64,000 bases of DNA from contig NZ_CP109055.1 in NCBI RefSeq assembly GCF_035975855.1, positions 4,092,001 to 4,156,000 of the forward strand. The letters run 5' to 3'. Origin of the DNA: Streptomyces sp. NBC_01304. Lineage in GTDB: Bacteria > Actinomycetota > Actinomycetes > Streptomycetales > Streptomycetaceae. How positions within the stretch are numbered: the stretch's first letter is position 1; each line of letters starts with the position of its first letter. Positions 40,598 through 50,370 of this stretch are shown piece by piece. Made by a program: the position numbers and the translations under genes. Below the pieces are notes generated by a model. The model saw only the letters and a list, made by a program, of their open reading frames with translations. It did no database searches and was not told where the DNA came from.

Positions 40598-42514
40598 ATG
40601 GCGCAACGCAGCCATGCCCGTGCCGGCCGGCGCAAGCGGCGGATCGACTACCCGAGACGGGGCCGCACCGGATGGCGGCGCTGGCTGCCGTCCTGGCGGC
40701 TGCAGTTGGGCACGTTCGCGTTCTTCGTGCTCACCCTCACCGGCCTCTTCGTCGCGGTGTACGTCAGCGTCGACATCCCCGACGAGAACGCCGAGGCCCG
40801 CCAGGAGGCGTCGGTCTACTACTGGTCGGACGGCTCGCCGATGGTGAGCGTGGGCGCGGTGAACCGGCAGAACGTCACGCTGGACGAGATATCCGACTCC
40901 CTGGAGAGCGCGGTGATCGCGGCCGAGAACGAGAGTTTCTACAGCGACTCCGGTGTCTCCCCGAAGGGAATCGCCCGCGCCGCCGTCTCCATCGCGACCG
41001 GCGAGGAGACCCAGGGCGGCTCGACCATCACCCAGCAGTACGTGAAGAACACCCATCTCTCGCAGGAACAGACGGTCACCCGCAAGGCCCGCGAATTCGT
41101 GATCGCGCTGAAGCTGAGCAATCAGAAGTCCAAGCAGGAGATTCTGCAGGGCTATCTCAACACCAGCTGGTTCGGGCGTGGTTCGTACGGCATTCAGGCA
41201 GCCGCGTACACGTACTACGGAATCCCCGCCTCGAAACTCGACCCCAGCCAGTCGGCCCTGCTCGCGGCCCTGCTCAAGGGCGCCGAGGAGTACGATCCGG
41301 GGCTCAGCGCGGCCAATCACAAGCGGGCCGAGGAGCGTTGGGAGTGGATTCTGGACCGGCAGGTCGCAACGGGCGCCCTGAGCAAGGAGAAACGCGACCG
41401 GTACCGCACCTTCCCAGAGCCGAAGAAGCCCGCCAAGCCGACCAGCCAGGCGGGCCAGACCGGCTATCTCCTCGACATCGCCAACAAATACATCAAGGCG
41501 CGAACAGGCCTCACCGACAAGGAAATCGCCCACGGCGGCTACCGCATTCACACGACCTTCGACAAGAAGAAGGTCCAGGAACTGACGAAGGCCGTCGAGC
41601 AGGTCCGCAAGAAGAACATCGACCCGAAGAAGCGGGCCAAGACCGATACGTACGTGGAAGTGGGCGCCGCATCGGTACGCCCCGAGGACGGGGCCGTCGT
41701 CGCCGCGTACGGAGGTTCCGACGCGGTCAAGCACTTCACCAACAACGCGGACACGTCAGGGGTGCCGGTGGGTTCGGCGTTCAAGCCCTTCGTGCTGGCA
41801 GCGGATCTGGCCCACCAGGGCCCGAAGCCCGACGACTTCCCCCGTGCCGGAGCGGTACGCACTCCCCTGTCGGCCATGGATCTGACGGCGGCGCCCAACT
41901 CGGCGTTCCGCGAGGCCGGACTCCGCGCGGGCCTCGCGAACGTGCGGCGCACGGCGATCTCGGCGGGGCTGCGCGAGGGGAGCCTGGCCGAACTGGAGCC
42001 GACGTTCTCGCTGGGCACCTCGACGCCCAGCGCGATCCGTATGGCGCACGCCTACGGGACGTTCGCGAACGACGGCAAGCGGGCCGAACCGTACTCGGTG
42101 ACCCGGGTGCTCCTGGACGATCAGCCGCTCCCCGGCTTCGACAAGCCGACGGTCCGCCGGGTCCTCACGCCCGAGGTGGCCGGGAACGTCAACTCCGCGC
42201 TGGGAACGACCGCTTGGAAGACCCTGGCACCCAGGACCGCCGAACGGCTCGCCCCGGTCGCGGCGGGCGGGACCGGGGCGGGCGATCGCATGAAGTCGGC
42301 GTGGTTCATCGGGACGGCGTCGATGGGCACCACGGACGAACTGACCACCGCCGTCGCGATGTTCCGCAGCAAGCCGGGTACGCCCCAGCTGCTGCCGATG
42401 CAGGGCGTGGGCGGCAGCGGATCCGAGCGGGGCAATGCCTTCCCGCAGCAGATCTGGAGCGCCTACGCCACCGCCATCAGCGACGGCGATGCCCAACTGG
42501 CCAGGAAGGACTAG
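40598..42514 (+). CDS. Class A penicillin-binding protein with degenerate transpeptidase site
   Basis: A 638-residue bitopic protein: basic cytosolic tail, one membrane helix ([20 protein letters not shown]), a GT51 glycosyltransferase domain with Glu110 in [12 protein letters not shown] and [12 protein letters not shown], and a C-terminal transpeptidase-fold domain. There the SxxK motif is kept (S393-A-F-K396) but the SxN motif reads A432-P-N and the KTG motif reads G558-T-G. Polymerisation of glycan strands is expected; cross-linking by this domain is doubtful. ATG 40598 with AGGAGG nine bases upstream is preferred. The 3' end overlaps the convergent def gene by four bases. Confidence 0.88.
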   Translation: MAQRSHARAGRRKRRIDYPRRGRTGWRRWLPSWRLQLGTFAFFVLTLTGLFVAVYVSVDIPDENAEARQEASVYYWSDGSPMVSVGAVNRQNVTLDEISDSLESAVIAAENESFYSDSGVSPKGIARAAVSIATGEETQGGSTITQQYVKNTHLSQEQTVTRKAREFVIALKLSNQKSKQEILQGYLNTSWFGRGSYGIQAAAYTYYGIPASKLDPSQSALLAALLKGAEEYDPGLSAANHKRAEERWEWILDRQVATGALSKEKRDRYRTFPEPKKPAKPTSQAGQTGYLLDIANKYIKARTGLTDKEIAHGGYRIHTTFDKKKVQELTKAVEQVRKKNIDPKKRAKTDTYVEVGAASVRPEDGAVVAAYGGSDAVKHFTNNADTSGVPVGSAFKPFVLAADLAHQGPKPDDFPRAGAVRTPLSAMDLTAAPNSAFREAGLRAGLANVRRTAISAGLREGSLAELEPTFSLGTSTPSAIRMAHAYGTFANDGKRAEPYSVTRVLLDDQPLPGFDKPTVRRVLTPEVAGNVNSALGTTAWKTLAPRTAERLAPVAAGGTGAGDRMKSAWFIGTASMGTTDELTTAVAMFRSKPGTPQLLPMQGVGGSGSERGNAFPQQIWSAYATAISDGDAQLARKD

Positions 42515-43155
42515 GCGTTGGGAACCGTCTCGTAACGCGGCGTGCCCTCTTCCATCTGGCGCAGGGCGTCCTTGCGCTCCCGCTTGGAGAGGCGGTCGAT
42601 GTACAGGTAGCCGTACAGGTGGTCCGTCTCGTGCTGCAGGCAGCGCGCGAAGTAGCCGGTGCCGTGCACCGTGATCGGGTTGCCCTTCTCGTCCTGGCCC
42701 TTGACGACCGCGTAGTCAGGGCGGGCGAGGGACATGTACGCCGTCGGGACGGACAGGCAGCCCTCGTTCGAGTCGTCGAGCGAGCGCTGGTCGGCCGGGA
42801 GCTCCTGCAGCACGGGGTTGCAGACGACGCCGGTGTGCCGCTTGCCCTCGTCGTCCGGGCAGTCGTAGACGAAGACCTTCAGGTCGACGCCGATCTGGTT
42901 GGCGGCGAGGCCGACGCCCTCGGCGGCGCGCTGGCTGGCGAACATGTCGTCGACCAACTTGGCCAGTTCGTCGTCGAAGTCCGTGACGTCCTTGCACTCC
43001 TTGTGCAGCACGGGGTTGCCGACGGTCGTGATCGGGCGGGCGGTGCCGCGCTCACGGTAGGCCGCCTCGCGCTCCTCGCAGTCCTCCGTGTCGATGACGA
43101 AGCCCTCGTCGTCGACCGGGAGAACCCCGGCTGCCGCCTGCTGCTGCTCGCTCAT
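42511..43155 (-). CDS. def: Peptide deformylase
   Basis: A 214-residue iron/zinc hydrolase. The three motifs are [18 protein letters not shown] (metal Cys) and QHETDHL (HExxH metal site). It removes the N-formyl group from new proteins. An N-terminal extension of about 35 residues ([20 protein letters not shown]) precedes the core, as in several streptomycete copies. ATG at 43155 (MSEQQQ) is chosen; an in-frame ATG at 43200 would add 15 residues. Confidence 0.93.
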   Translation of the reverse strand: MSEQQQAAAGVLPVDDEGFVIDTEDCEEREAAYRERGTARPITTVGNPVLHKECKDVTDFDDELAKLVDDMFASQRAAEGVGLAANQIGVDLKVFVYDCPDDEGKRHTGVVCNPVLQELPADQRSLDDSNEGCLSVPTAYMSLARPDYAVVKGQDEKGNPITVHGTGYFARCLQHETDHLYGYLYIDRLSKRERKDALRQMEEGTPRYETVPNA

Positions 43156-43238
43156 TCCGCCGTACGCCTTCCTCAGCAAACCCAAGTGGTCAATCCGCAT
43201 ACAGCCTAAGGGCAGCGCGGGGCCCCCATCTCGGGGTC

Positions 43239-44219
43239 TCAGCAGACTTCCTCGAGATCCCGCCAGTCACGGGAGTCCGGGCTGTCCGCCACCCAGCCGT
43301 CGAGCAGCCCGCGTACGAGGCCGGCGGGGGCGGCGATGCCGCACTCGCGCTCGGGCACCCACAGGGCGCCGGCGGTGCGGTGGCCGAGGGGGCCGGGGTG
43401 GCCGGGTTCGCTGTGGTCGTGCGGGTCCAGGTGCTCGCCGTCGCCCTCGTCGGAGGGCATCCGGGACTCGGAGCACATCCGGCACAGGAGCCGTACGGAC
43501 GACGACCAGTCCTCGGCCGCGAAGCCCGCCTCGGCGGCGAGGCGCTCCAGGGCGTCCCGGTCGGCCTCGGTGGCGGCCTCCAGGAGGACCACCCAGGTCG
43601 GGACCGGGGACGGCGCCCAGAGCTCGATCTCGTCGAAGACGGGGTACGACTGTCCGGCGGCGGTGGTCCGCTCGCCGTGCGGGACGCCGTCGTGCAGCAC
43701 GACCTCGCCCCAGCGGCGCCCGGAGGACGGCAGCGGGATGGAGAGCACTTCGACGCGGGCGGGGTCGAGCCTGCGGCCCCACACCACCTCGGCCTCGCCC
43801 TCGGGCGAGAGCCGGACGGCGGCGCTGCCCAGCTCCATGCCGAGAGGTTCGCCCGCGGCCACGGCACCGCCGGGAACCTTCAGTCCGTACGCCTGCCAGG
43901 CCCGCCGTGCGAGCGGCCAGTCCTGCAGGGCGGTGGCCGCGATGCCGACGTTCCACCAGTCGGGGGCGCCGGTCTCGCGGTCGAGCAGCGCGACGGCCCT
44001 GAGGCCGGCGGCGCGCGCCTGCTCCCAGTCGTGCCGGAACTTGTGGAGCAGTGCGAGGTTGAACCAGGACTCGGACAGCCAGGGTTCGAGGTCCGCCGCG
44101 CGCGTGAGAAGTGCGCCCGCGTCCTCGTACCGGCCGTCGCCGATCAGCGTGAAGGCGCGGTCGGTCGCCTGCCGCCAGGAGGCGGAGGGCCGGTGCCGTC
44201 CCTTGCCGAAGATCCTCAC
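43239..44219 (-). CDS. Tetratricopeptide-repeat protein
   Basis: A 326-residue soluble protein. The N-terminal 110 residues form TPR-like helices ([60 protein letters not shown]). The rest is a beta-rich domain with [20 protein letters not shown] and VWGRR segments, plus a His/Asp-rich loop ([20 protein letters not shown]). No enzyme motif is seen. It is separated from def by about 80 bases in the same direction. Confidence 0.75.
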   Translation of the reverse strand: MRIFGKGRHRPSASWRQATDRAFTLIGDGRYEDAGALLTRAADLEPWLSESWFNLALLHKFRHDWEQARAAGLRAVALLDRETGAPDWWNVGIAATALQDWPLARRAWQAYGLKVPGGAVAAGEPLGMELGSAAVRLSPEGEAEVVWGRRLDPARVEVLSIPLPSSGRRWGEVVLHDGVPHGERTTAAGQSYPVFDEIELWAPSPVPTWVVLLEAATEADRDALERLAAEAGFAAEDWSSSVRLLCRMCSESRMPSDEGDGEHLDPHDHSEPGHPGPLGHRTAGALWVPERECGIAAPAGLVRGLLDGWVADSPDSRDWRDLEEVC

Positions 44220-44414
44220 GATTCCCGCCTGCCAGGTGTGCCGGATTCAGTGGCTGTGCCGGGCCTGTGCCCCCGGACAGCCTGCCTCTTCGCATCCAAC
44301 CATGCCGGATCGGACGCCCGCTCATTACCCATGGGTTACCCAGGCCGGGACCGGGTCAGACAAGGGCCGTGCAGCCCTTGGGGGCCAACGGTCCCATGCC
44401 CTTGTGCAGCACGT

Positions 44415-45791
44415 TCACACCGTGGTGAGACCACCCCTGGCAAGGACTCTCGCCAGGGATTCCACGACCTCGGGCTGATAGTCGTGCCCGGTGCCCAGGC
44501 GCAGCCGCTCCAGAGCGGTGAGCGGCCCGCCAGGGCCTTCTCCCCGGGCCATCTCGTCGTATGCGTTGGCGGTACGCACAATCCGGGCGGTGAGGGGCTG
44601 GTCACGGTACGGATCCGCCTGGCGCTCGACGACCACCGCGACATCGGCCGGAACCCCGGTCTGGCGCACCACGGCCCCGCCGAGCAGGGCTATCCGGCGC
44701 TGCTCGGCGGGCGGCAGGGCGGCGGTGGCGCCGGCCGGGACGGGGTCGAGCAGGGAGAGCTGGCCGATGTCGTGCATAAGTGCCGCGTACTCCAAGACAT
44801 CCAGCTCCGTTTCGGCGAGGCCCAGCTCGCGTCCGACGGCGCGGCTGAGCGAGGCGACGCGGCGGGCGTGGCCCGGTGGGGTGTAGCCGGCGATCTCGGT
44901 GGCCCGGGCGAGCGAGGTGATGGTCTGGCGGTAGGTGGTGCGTACGGCCGCGTACCGGCGGAAGGCGAGCTGGGTGAGGAGCAGCGGCAGGCTGAACACG
45001 GGCAGCGCCCACAGCCCCGCGACCGCGACGGCGAGCGCCATGACCGCACCGGTGGCCCCGACCGCCGAGCCGATGCCGAGCATCGCGCGCAGCTGGTCGC
45101 GCAGGAGCGGCCCGAGCGGCCAGCGGTTGCGGGCGCGCACCATGGCGGCGGCGAGCACGGCGTCGCAGAGCGCGGTGAGCATGAGCAGGGCGACGAGCCA
45201 GAGCGCGTAGTAGGGGCCGTGGCCGACCCACTGGGCCAACTTGCCGGAGTTGTACAGGGGTTGGAAGCACACCGCCGCGAAGGCGACGGTCAGCACCCGC
45301 CGCGCCATCTGGTCGAGGCTCGGCCCCCGCCCGAGCGCGACGTGCGGCACGGACCCGGCCAGCGAGGCGGCGGCCACCACGGCGACGACCTCGAGGACGC
45401 CGTGGTAGGTGGCGTGCCCCGCGTTCTCCCCGAGCAGGGCGTACGCGAGGGCGCCGGCGGCGCCGAGGGGTGCGGGCTCCCGTTCCTCGCTGCCGGAGCC
45501 GCCCCAGCGGGTGAGCTCGCCGACGGTGATGAGGGCGCCGAAGGCGAGGGCGATGGAGCGGTCGCTGAGGCCGAACCAGAGGGTGTGGCCGAGGGCGAGG
45601 GCGGTGAGCGCGGCCGCGGCCGTGTACACCACCAGGGCGTGTCCGCAAAGTCCCGTCGTCCGCCCGAAGGGCGGACGGAGCGGCGTCTGGTGCGTGCTCT
45701 CGGCGTGCCGGGCGAAGGGCTCCGTCGATGGACCGGACGTACTTGGGCCTTTGCCCGGTGCGGCGAGAGTGCGTGCCAGGCGTCGCGCCAT
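44415..45791 (-). CDS. Membrane HD-domain protein, degenerate HD-GYP relative
   Basis: A 458-residue protein. Seven or so hydrophobic helices occupy residues 50-290 (ALVVYTAAAALTALALGHTL; VLEVVAVVAAASLAGSVP). The C-terminal cytosolic part is an HD domain with GHARRVASLSRAVGRELGL and ALMHDIGQLSLLDP. The later HHE and GYP motifs of true HD-GYP phosphodiesterases are missing. ATG 45791 (MARRLARTLA) is preferred to a long upstream frame. It lies 38 bases downstream of an intact HD-GYP gene with the same architecture. Confidence 0.8.
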   Translation of the reverse strand: MARRLARTLAAPGKGPSTSGPSTEPFARHAESTHQTPLRPPFGRTTGLCGHALVVYTAAAALTALALGHTLWFGLSDRSIALAFGALITVGELTRWGGSGSEEREPAPLGAAGALAYALLGENAGHATYHGVLEVVAVVAAASLAGSVPHVALGRGPSLDQMARRVLTVAFAAVCFQPLYNSGKLAQWVGHGPYYALWLVALLMLTALCDAVLAAAMVRARNRWPLGPLLRDQLRAMLGIGSAVGATGAVMALAVAVAGLWALPVFSLPLLLTQLAFRRYAAVRTTYRQTITSLARATEIAGYTPPGHARRVASLSRAVGRELGLAETELDVLEYAALMHDIGQLSLLDPVPAGATAALPPAEQRRIALLGGAVVRQTGVPADVAVVVERQADPYRDQPLTARIVRTANAYDEMARGEGPGGPLTALERLRLGTGHDYQPEVVESLARVLARGGLTTV

Positions 45792-45829
45792 AGACGGGAC
45801 TTTGCGGACACGCCCTAGGAGGGTCGGCC

Positions 45830-47293
45830 TCACCGGGCGGCGTCCCCGATCGGGGCGTCGCTGCGGGCGGCGTTCGCTAATGCGGTCGACGGGTCGTCCG
45901 CGGTGCCTGCGGGCTGCTCGGGGAAGGCCCGGGGGGCGGACGCGGCGCCCCTGGGGTCGGACGAGCCAGGTGGCGGTACGTTTCCTCTCGGCGCCGGGAC
46001 CTCGGGTTCGTCGGCGGTCACCGAGGGGTGCCAGCCGTGCCGGTCCAGGGCCCGGGCGAGGGCCCGCACCATCTGCGGGTCGAACTGCCGCCCCGCGCAC
46101 CGCTTGAGCTCGGCCAGCGCGTCGGCGATCGGCCGGGCCCGCCGGTAGGAACGGGTCGAGGTCATCGCGTCGAAGGCGTCGGCGACGGCCACCACCCGGG
46201 CGAATTCCGGGATTTGGCGGCCGGTCAGGCCGTACGGATAGCCGCTGCCGTCGAGCCGCTCGTGGTGGTGCAGGATCGCGGCGCGGGCCTCGCCCAGGAA
46301 TCCGATGCCGCGCACCATCTCGTGCCCGTACTCCGGGTGCAGCTCGATGATGCGGCGCTCCTCCGGGGTGAGCGGCCCGTCCTTCCTCAACAGCCTTGTG
46401 GGGACGCCGAGTTTGCCGACGTCGTGCAGGATGCCCGCGAAGCGAAGGACCTCCACCCGCTCGTCCGCCATGCCCAGCTCATGGGCGATGAGCACGGATG
46501 CCTTGCCGACGCGTTCGCTGTGCCCGCGCGTGTAGCCGTCCTTGATGTCGACGGCCTGGACGAGGGCCCGGATGGTGGCCTGGTGGGCGGCGCGCTCGCG
46601 GTGGTACTGGGCGAACACCCAGCAGGAGATGTACATCGGGAGGAGCACGAGCAGCGCGGACAGGGGCCCGTACGGGCTGCGCCACAGCACCGCCATCATC
46701 AGCCCCGCGAGGCCGTGCACCCAGGTCGGCGCGAGCGAACGCACGAAGAGCCCGCGCCAGGCGGTGCGCACCGGAAGGCGTTCGGCGGTGAGCAGGATGC
46801 CGCCGTCGAGCACGGCGATGACGACGCAGAACACCAGGGCGGCCGCCCCGGCGGGCGCGAGCACCGCGGGAAAGTCCGGCGCGGCCGGGCCGCCGATGCC
46901 GAGCAACTCCCGTCCGCCGAGGCCGACATGGACCGTGGCCCCCACCCAGCAGGCGACCGCGAGCTGGCCCGCCCGCCAGATCCGGCGCGGCCCCGAGGGC
47001 CGCTGTTCGACCCGGGCGAGGAGGGCTTCCGGCACGGCGACGAGCGCCGCGGCGGCGGGCGGCAGCAGGAAGACCCCGGCGAGCAGCACGGGAAAGAAGG
47101 CGGCCATCCCCCGGGGCGCGCGGGCGCCGACGAAGCGGCACCGGGTGAGCTGCTCGCACCCCGCGTACAGCAAGGCGAGGAGCGCGACGGCGCCCCAGTC
47201 GGTACGTAACGTCAGAGCGGGTGCCACACAGCCGATGGCCCCGAGCGCGACACAGGCGATATAGGCGCGGGCCCATGGAGGAACCGACCGCAT
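45830..47293 (-). CDS. Membrane-bound HD-GYP domain protein (putative cyclic-di-GMP phosphodiesterase)
   Basis: A 487-residue protein with seven or eight N-terminal membrane helices (AYIACVALGAIGCVAPALTL; FFPVLLAGVFLLPPAAAALV), then an intact HD-GYP domain: TRGHSERVGKASVLIAHELG, GILHDVGKLGVPTRLL, ILHHHERLDGSGYPYGL and VADAFDAMTSTRSYR. All metal ligands and the GYP motif are present, so hydrolysis of a cyclic dinucleotide is likely. A disordered Pro/Ala-rich tail of about 75 residues follows. ATG 47293 has GGAGAG six bases upstream. It is downstream of rsrA. Confidence 0.88.
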   Translation of the reverse strand: MRSVPPWARAYIACVALGAIGCVAPALTLRTDWGAVALLALLYAGCEQLTRCRFVGARAPRGMAAFFPVLLAGVFLLPPAAAALVAVPEALLARVEQRPSGPRRIWRAGQLAVACWVGATVHVGLGGRELLGIGGPAAPDFPAVLAPAGAAALVFCVVIAVLDGGILLTAERLPVRTAWRGLFVRSLAPTWVHGLAGLMMAVLWRSPYGPLSALLVLLPMYISCWVFAQYHRERAAHQATIRALVQAVDIKDGYTRGHSERVGKASVLIAHELGMADERVEVLRFAGILHDVGKLGVPTRLLRKDGPLTPEERRIIELHPEYGHEMVRGIGFLGEARAAILHHHERLDGSGYPYGLTGRQIPEFARVVAVADAFDAMTSTRSYRRARPIADALAELKRCAGRQFDPQMVRALARALDRHGWHPSVTADEPEVPAPRGNVPPPGSSDPRGAASAPRAFPEQPAGTADDPSTALANAARSDAPIGDAAR

Positions 47294-47493
47294 GGCGCTC
47301 TCCTCCCCATGAACCGGCAACCAGTCCGGAACCTTCGGCGTTCAAGCCTCAAGCTTCAGGAGAATAGAGCGGGTTCGTGGGGCGAATGATGCGATCGCAT
47401 GATTCAACGGCTTCTACGGCCGCGTATTCGCACCTTCGAGTGACAGCAGGCTGCAGCTTGCGCGATTACCGGCCGCAGCCTGCCAACTCTGTG

Positions 47494-47814
47494 CTAGATG
47501 GCGGGATTTGCCGAGTCGGTGACGTCCGAAGCCGTCACGTCCTGTTCGGGCACGGCCCCGCCGGACCGGATCACATCGATCCGGCCCATGACCTTGGCCC
47601 GCAGGTCGGTCGGCACGTCGTCCTGACCGCAGCAGCGCTTCACCAGCTTCTTCACGGCCTGCTCGAGGCCGTACTTCTCGAGACACGGCGAGCACTCCTC
47701 GAAGTGCGTCTCGAATTTGGTGCAGTCACTGTCGGGCATCTCGTGGTCAAGGAACTCATAGAGATGGTCCAGGACTTCAGAGCAATCCGTCTCGTGCGGC
47801 TCTCCGCAGCTCAT
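47494..47814 (-). CDS. rsrA: RsrA, zinc-binding redox-sensitive anti-sigma factor
   Basis: A 106-residue ZAS protein. Cysteines and histidines fall at C3, H7, C11, C31, H37, C41, C44, C61 and C62, including the H-x3-C-x2-C motif (HFEECSPC), as I recall for S. coelicolor RsrA. Reduced and zinc-bound it holds SigR; disulfide stress forms Cys bridges and releases it. ATG 47814 overlaps the sigR stop by four bases, giving equimolar coupling. Confidence 0.96.
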   Translation of the reverse strand: MSCGEPHETDCSEVLDHLYEFLDHEMPDSDCTKFETHFEECSPCLEKYGLEQAVKKLVKRCCGQDDVPTDLRAKVMGRIDVIRSGGAVPEQDVTASDVTDSANPAI

Positions 47815-48461
47815 GAGCCCGAGCCTTTCGCTTCGTTCGATGACTCCGACGCGGCGCCGGCAGGGACGAGGCCGCGCTCACGCGCGTAGTCCTCGAGCAT
47901 GCCGCGCAGTTGACGGCGGCCCCGGTGCAGCCGGGACATGACCGTGCCGATGGGTGTTCCCATGATGTCCGCGATCTCCTTGTACGCAAAGCCCTCTACG
48001 TCCGCGAGATAGACGGCGATGCGGAACTCTTCGGGGATCGCCTGCAGCGCCGACTTCACATCGGAGTCCGGCAGGTGGTCGAGCGCCTGCGACTCGGCAG
48101 AGCGCAGACCGGTCGACATGTGCGACTCGGCGCGCGCCAGCTGCCAGTCCTCGATCTCCTCGGCCGCACTGCGCTGGGGTTCGCGCTGCTTCTTGCGGTA
48201 CGAGTTGATGAAGGTGTTCGTCAGAATGCGGTAGAGCCACGCCTTGAGGTTGGTGCCCTCGCGGAACTGGTGGAAGGACGCATACGCCTTCGCGTACGTC
48301 TCCTGCACCAGATCCTCTGCGTCGGCCGGATTGCGCGTCATGCGCAGTGCGGCCGAATACATCTGGTCGAGGAACTCGAGCGCGTCACGCTCGAAGCGTG
48401 CGTTGCGCTCGGCAGCCGTCTCTTCCTTGCGGCCGTCGTCGGTCCCAGTGACCGGACCCAC
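47811..48461 (-). CDS. sigR: SigR, thiol-oxidative-stress ECF sigma factor
   Basis: The core form has 216 residues (GTG 48461, VGPVTGTDD). Sigma2 is [20 protein letters not shown] with [20 protein letters not shown] and [20 protein letters not shown]; sigma4 is [20 protein letters not shown] with [20 protein letters not shown]. It drives thioredoxin, mycothiol and proteostasis genes. The same frame continues to ATG 48644, which has GGGAG eight bases upstream, adding 61 residues. This corresponds to the longer, unstable SigR' made from the stress promoter at 48690-48715. Confidence 0.96.
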   Translation of the reverse strand: MGPVTGTDDGRKEETAAERNARFERDALEFLDQMYSAALRMTRNPADAEDLVQETYAKAYASFHQFREGTNLKAWLYRILTNTFINSYRKKQREPQRSAAEEIEDWQLARAESHMSTGLRSAESQALDHLPDSDVKSALQAIPEEFRIAVYLADVEGFAYKEIADIMGTPIGTVMSRLHRGRRQLRGMLEDYARERGLVPAGAASESSNEAKGSGS

Positions 48462-48689
48462 CTCCTCCAGCGACGTGGCGGGGCCGAGACCGGCCGCGCT
48501 CGTCTCGGAGAATAGTCGACCGGCCGTCACGACCTGCCGATCCGGTCCGCCCGCCGCCCGGAACGGGGCGTTCTTGGCCGCGGCCAGCATCGACCTCTCC
48601 AGGTCTGCTGCGCTGCTGCGGCTCGGGCAGATGGTCGAACCCATGCGGCGGACTCCCTCTTCAAGCGCTTACGTATCGACATCCGCCAC

Positions 48690-48715
48690 AACAGAGGTCA
48701 CCGGCTCAACATTCC
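48690..48715 (-). promoter_or_regulatory. SigR-dependent promoter of sigR
   Basis: On the minus strand GGAAT (48711-48715), exactly 18 bases, then GTT (48690-48692): a perfect match to the SigR consensus. The expected transcript start is about 40 bases before ATG 48644, so this promoter would make the long SigR' form and give positive feedback. Confidence 0.85.
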
Positions 48716-48720
48716 CGTCG

Positions 48721-49353
48721 CTACCGCAGCCGCTTGATCCAGGCGGCGACTTCCTGCGTGATGAGCGCCACTGCCTCGTCCTGCCCGATCTCGGCGCGCT
48801 TGGGGACGGCGAAGCCGTGGTCGCCGTAGGGGATCTCCGTCAGCTCGTACGTTCCCTTCGGGAATTCCGCGGGCTTCCCGAAGGGGTCGTTCCCGCCCTG
48901 CACGACGAGGGTGGGCACGCCTGCGCCCAGGAGTTCGTCGGCACGGGACTTCTCGGGCTTGCCCGGGGGGTGGAGGGGGAAGCTGAGGGCGAGTACGGCG
49001 TGGGCTCCCAGCTCTGTTGCCGTCCGGCAGGCGACGCGGGCGCCGGCGCTTCTGCCTCCGGCGATCACGGGGAGCTTCTTCTTGGCCAGGGCGGGCCAGA
49101 TGCCGCGCCATCCGACGTCGAGGGTCTTCGGCGCGGGGGCCACCTTCTTGCCCGCCACGCGCCAGGGCTGCTCGATCAGGGCGACGGTGACTTGGTGCCC
49201 CGGCAGTTCCTGGGCCAGGGCCTGCAGATCGCGGGCCTCGATGCCACCGCCTGCGCCGTGGCTCACGGCGAGGATCAGGTCGGCCTTCTTGGCCGGGTGC
49301 CAGGTGATGCGGGCGTCGCCGGCGTCGGTCGCGACAGTTTCGGTCGTGGTCAT
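48721..49353 (-). CDS. Alpha/beta-fold family hydrolase (dienelactone-hydrolase-like)
   Basis: A 210-residue protein. LAVSHGAGGGIEARDLQAL is the oxyanion loop, PVIAGGRSAGARVACRTA the nucleophile elbow (G-R-S-A-G), TLVVQGGNDPFGKP the acid and GDHGFAVPKR the His. Substrate unknown. ATG 49353 (MTTTETVATDAG) is chosen because upstream sequence belongs to the dispersed palindromic element. Its 3' end abuts the sigR promoter, so readthrough could affect sigR. Confidence 0.85.
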   Translation of the reverse strand: MTTTETVATDAGDARITWHPAKKADLILAVSHGAGGGIEARDLQALAQELPGHQVTVALIEQPWRVAGKKVAPAPKTLDVGWRGIWPALAKKKLPVIAGGRSAGARVACRTATELGAHAVLALSFPLHPPGKPEKSRADELLGAGVPTLVVQGGNDPFGKPAEFPKGTYELTEIPYGDHGFAVPKRAEIGQDEAVALITQEVAAWIKRLR

Positions 49354-49369
49354 GACCGCATTCTTTCTC

Positions 49370-49503
49370 CCCCACCCCGCCCCTTCCCGTAAGGCTGCCG
49401 CCGGCTTCAAAGATGTCCTCAAGCGCCGGGCGGGCTGATTCATCAGCCCGCCCGGCGCTTGAGGACACAGCTCCGCAGGATTTCGGGAAGGGGCGGGGTG
49501 GGG
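49370..49503. repeat. Nested palindromic element, MITE-like, intergenic
   Basis: An inner perfect inverted repeat (49415-49439 with 49442-49466, starting GTCCTCAAGCGCCGGGCGGG) lies inside an outer one (CCCCACCCCGCCCCTTCCCG at 49370-49389 and its complement at 49484-49503). The left half matches the copy at 24118-24199, including GTAAGGCTGCCGCCGGCTTC. It fills the gap between two minus-strand genes and may terminate the SRAP transcript. Confidence 0.85.
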
Positions 49504-49504
49504 A

Positions 49505-50320
49505 CTAAAAAAGCGTGCCCTCCTCCGGCCCCTCCAGCTCCTTCAGCAGCTCAGGCCCGTTATTGCGCACATTGCTGACCGCGGTCGACACCGGATAGGC
49601 CCGCATCAACCCCTCGGGCGGCGGGACCAGCAAACCCCGCAGTTCCTCGGCCGAGGACCGCGAGGGGTCCAGCCACGAAGACCACTTGTCCGGCGTGAGC
49701 ATCAAAGGCATCCGGGGATGGATGTCCGCCAGGGACTGGGGCCCCTCAGCCGGAGCCACCCCCAGAGGCCCCGTCTCCGCCTCAGTAGTGATGACCGAAC
49801 ACGTCACCCACCACGCGAGCGGATGCTCATCGGGCAACGTACGGTCCCGCCAGAATTCATAGAGCCCCGCCATGGCGAACACCGACCCGTCCGCCGGAGT
49901 GACGAAGTAGGGCTGTTTACGGGGCCGCTTCTTCTTGCCCTCGACCTCGAGAGCACGCTCGTCCACCGCGGTGACCCACTCGTAATAGCCGTCCGCAGGA
50001 ATGATGCAGCGCCGCGAGGTGAACGCCTTCCGGAACGAGGGCTTCTCGTGCACCGTCTCCGCCCGGGCATTGATCATCCGCGCCCCGCCCTCGGGCGACT
50101 TCGCCCAGGACGGCACGAGCCCCCACTTGAGCTTGCGCAGCTGGCGAACCGGATCCGGGGACTCCGCGTCTTTCACAGGGCGGTCCAGAACCGCGTAGAC
50201 CTCTTTGGTCGGAGCCACGTTGAAGTCAGGCTCGAGCGCCTCCTCCGGCTCCCACTTCTCGATCTCAAAGATTCCTGCGAGATCCTCGGGCCTACGACTG
50301 GATGCATACCGTCCGCACAT
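49505..50320 (-). CDS. SOS response-associated peptidase family protein (SRAP, YedK/HMCES)
   Basis: A 271-residue SRAP protein. Cys2 of MCGRYASS is the residue that, after Met removal, cross-links to abasic sites in single-stranded DNA. MINARAETVHEKPSFRKAFT, CIIPADGYYEW (conserved Glu) and DIHPRMPLML (conserved His) complete the active site. It shields abasic DNA during replication. ATG 50320 is fixed by the need for Cys at position 2. It is divergent from the M50-like gene. Confidence 0.94.
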   Translation of the reverse strand: MCGRYASSRRPEDLAGIFEIEKWEPEEALEPDFNVAPTKEVYAVLDRPVKDAESPDPVRQLRKLKWGLVPSWAKSPEGGARMINARAETVHEKPSFRKAFTSRRCIIPADGYYEWVTAVDERALEVEGKKKRPRKQPYFVTPADGSVFAMAGLYEFWRDRTLPDEHPLAWWVTCSVITTEAETGPLGVAPAEGPQSLADIHPRMPLMLTPDKWSSWLDPSRSSAEELRGLLVPPPEGLMRAYPVSTAVSNVRNNGPELLKELEGPEEGTLF

Positions 50321-50370
50321 ACGTGCCACACTGCCAGACCGGCCCAGCCCAGAGGGAGCCCAGCCCAAAG

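Noticed and set aside
40522..43209. An 895-codon plus-strand frame over the PBP and def genes
   Set aside because: Low-complexity Arg/Gly translation, overlapping a real PBP in another frame and def on the other strand.
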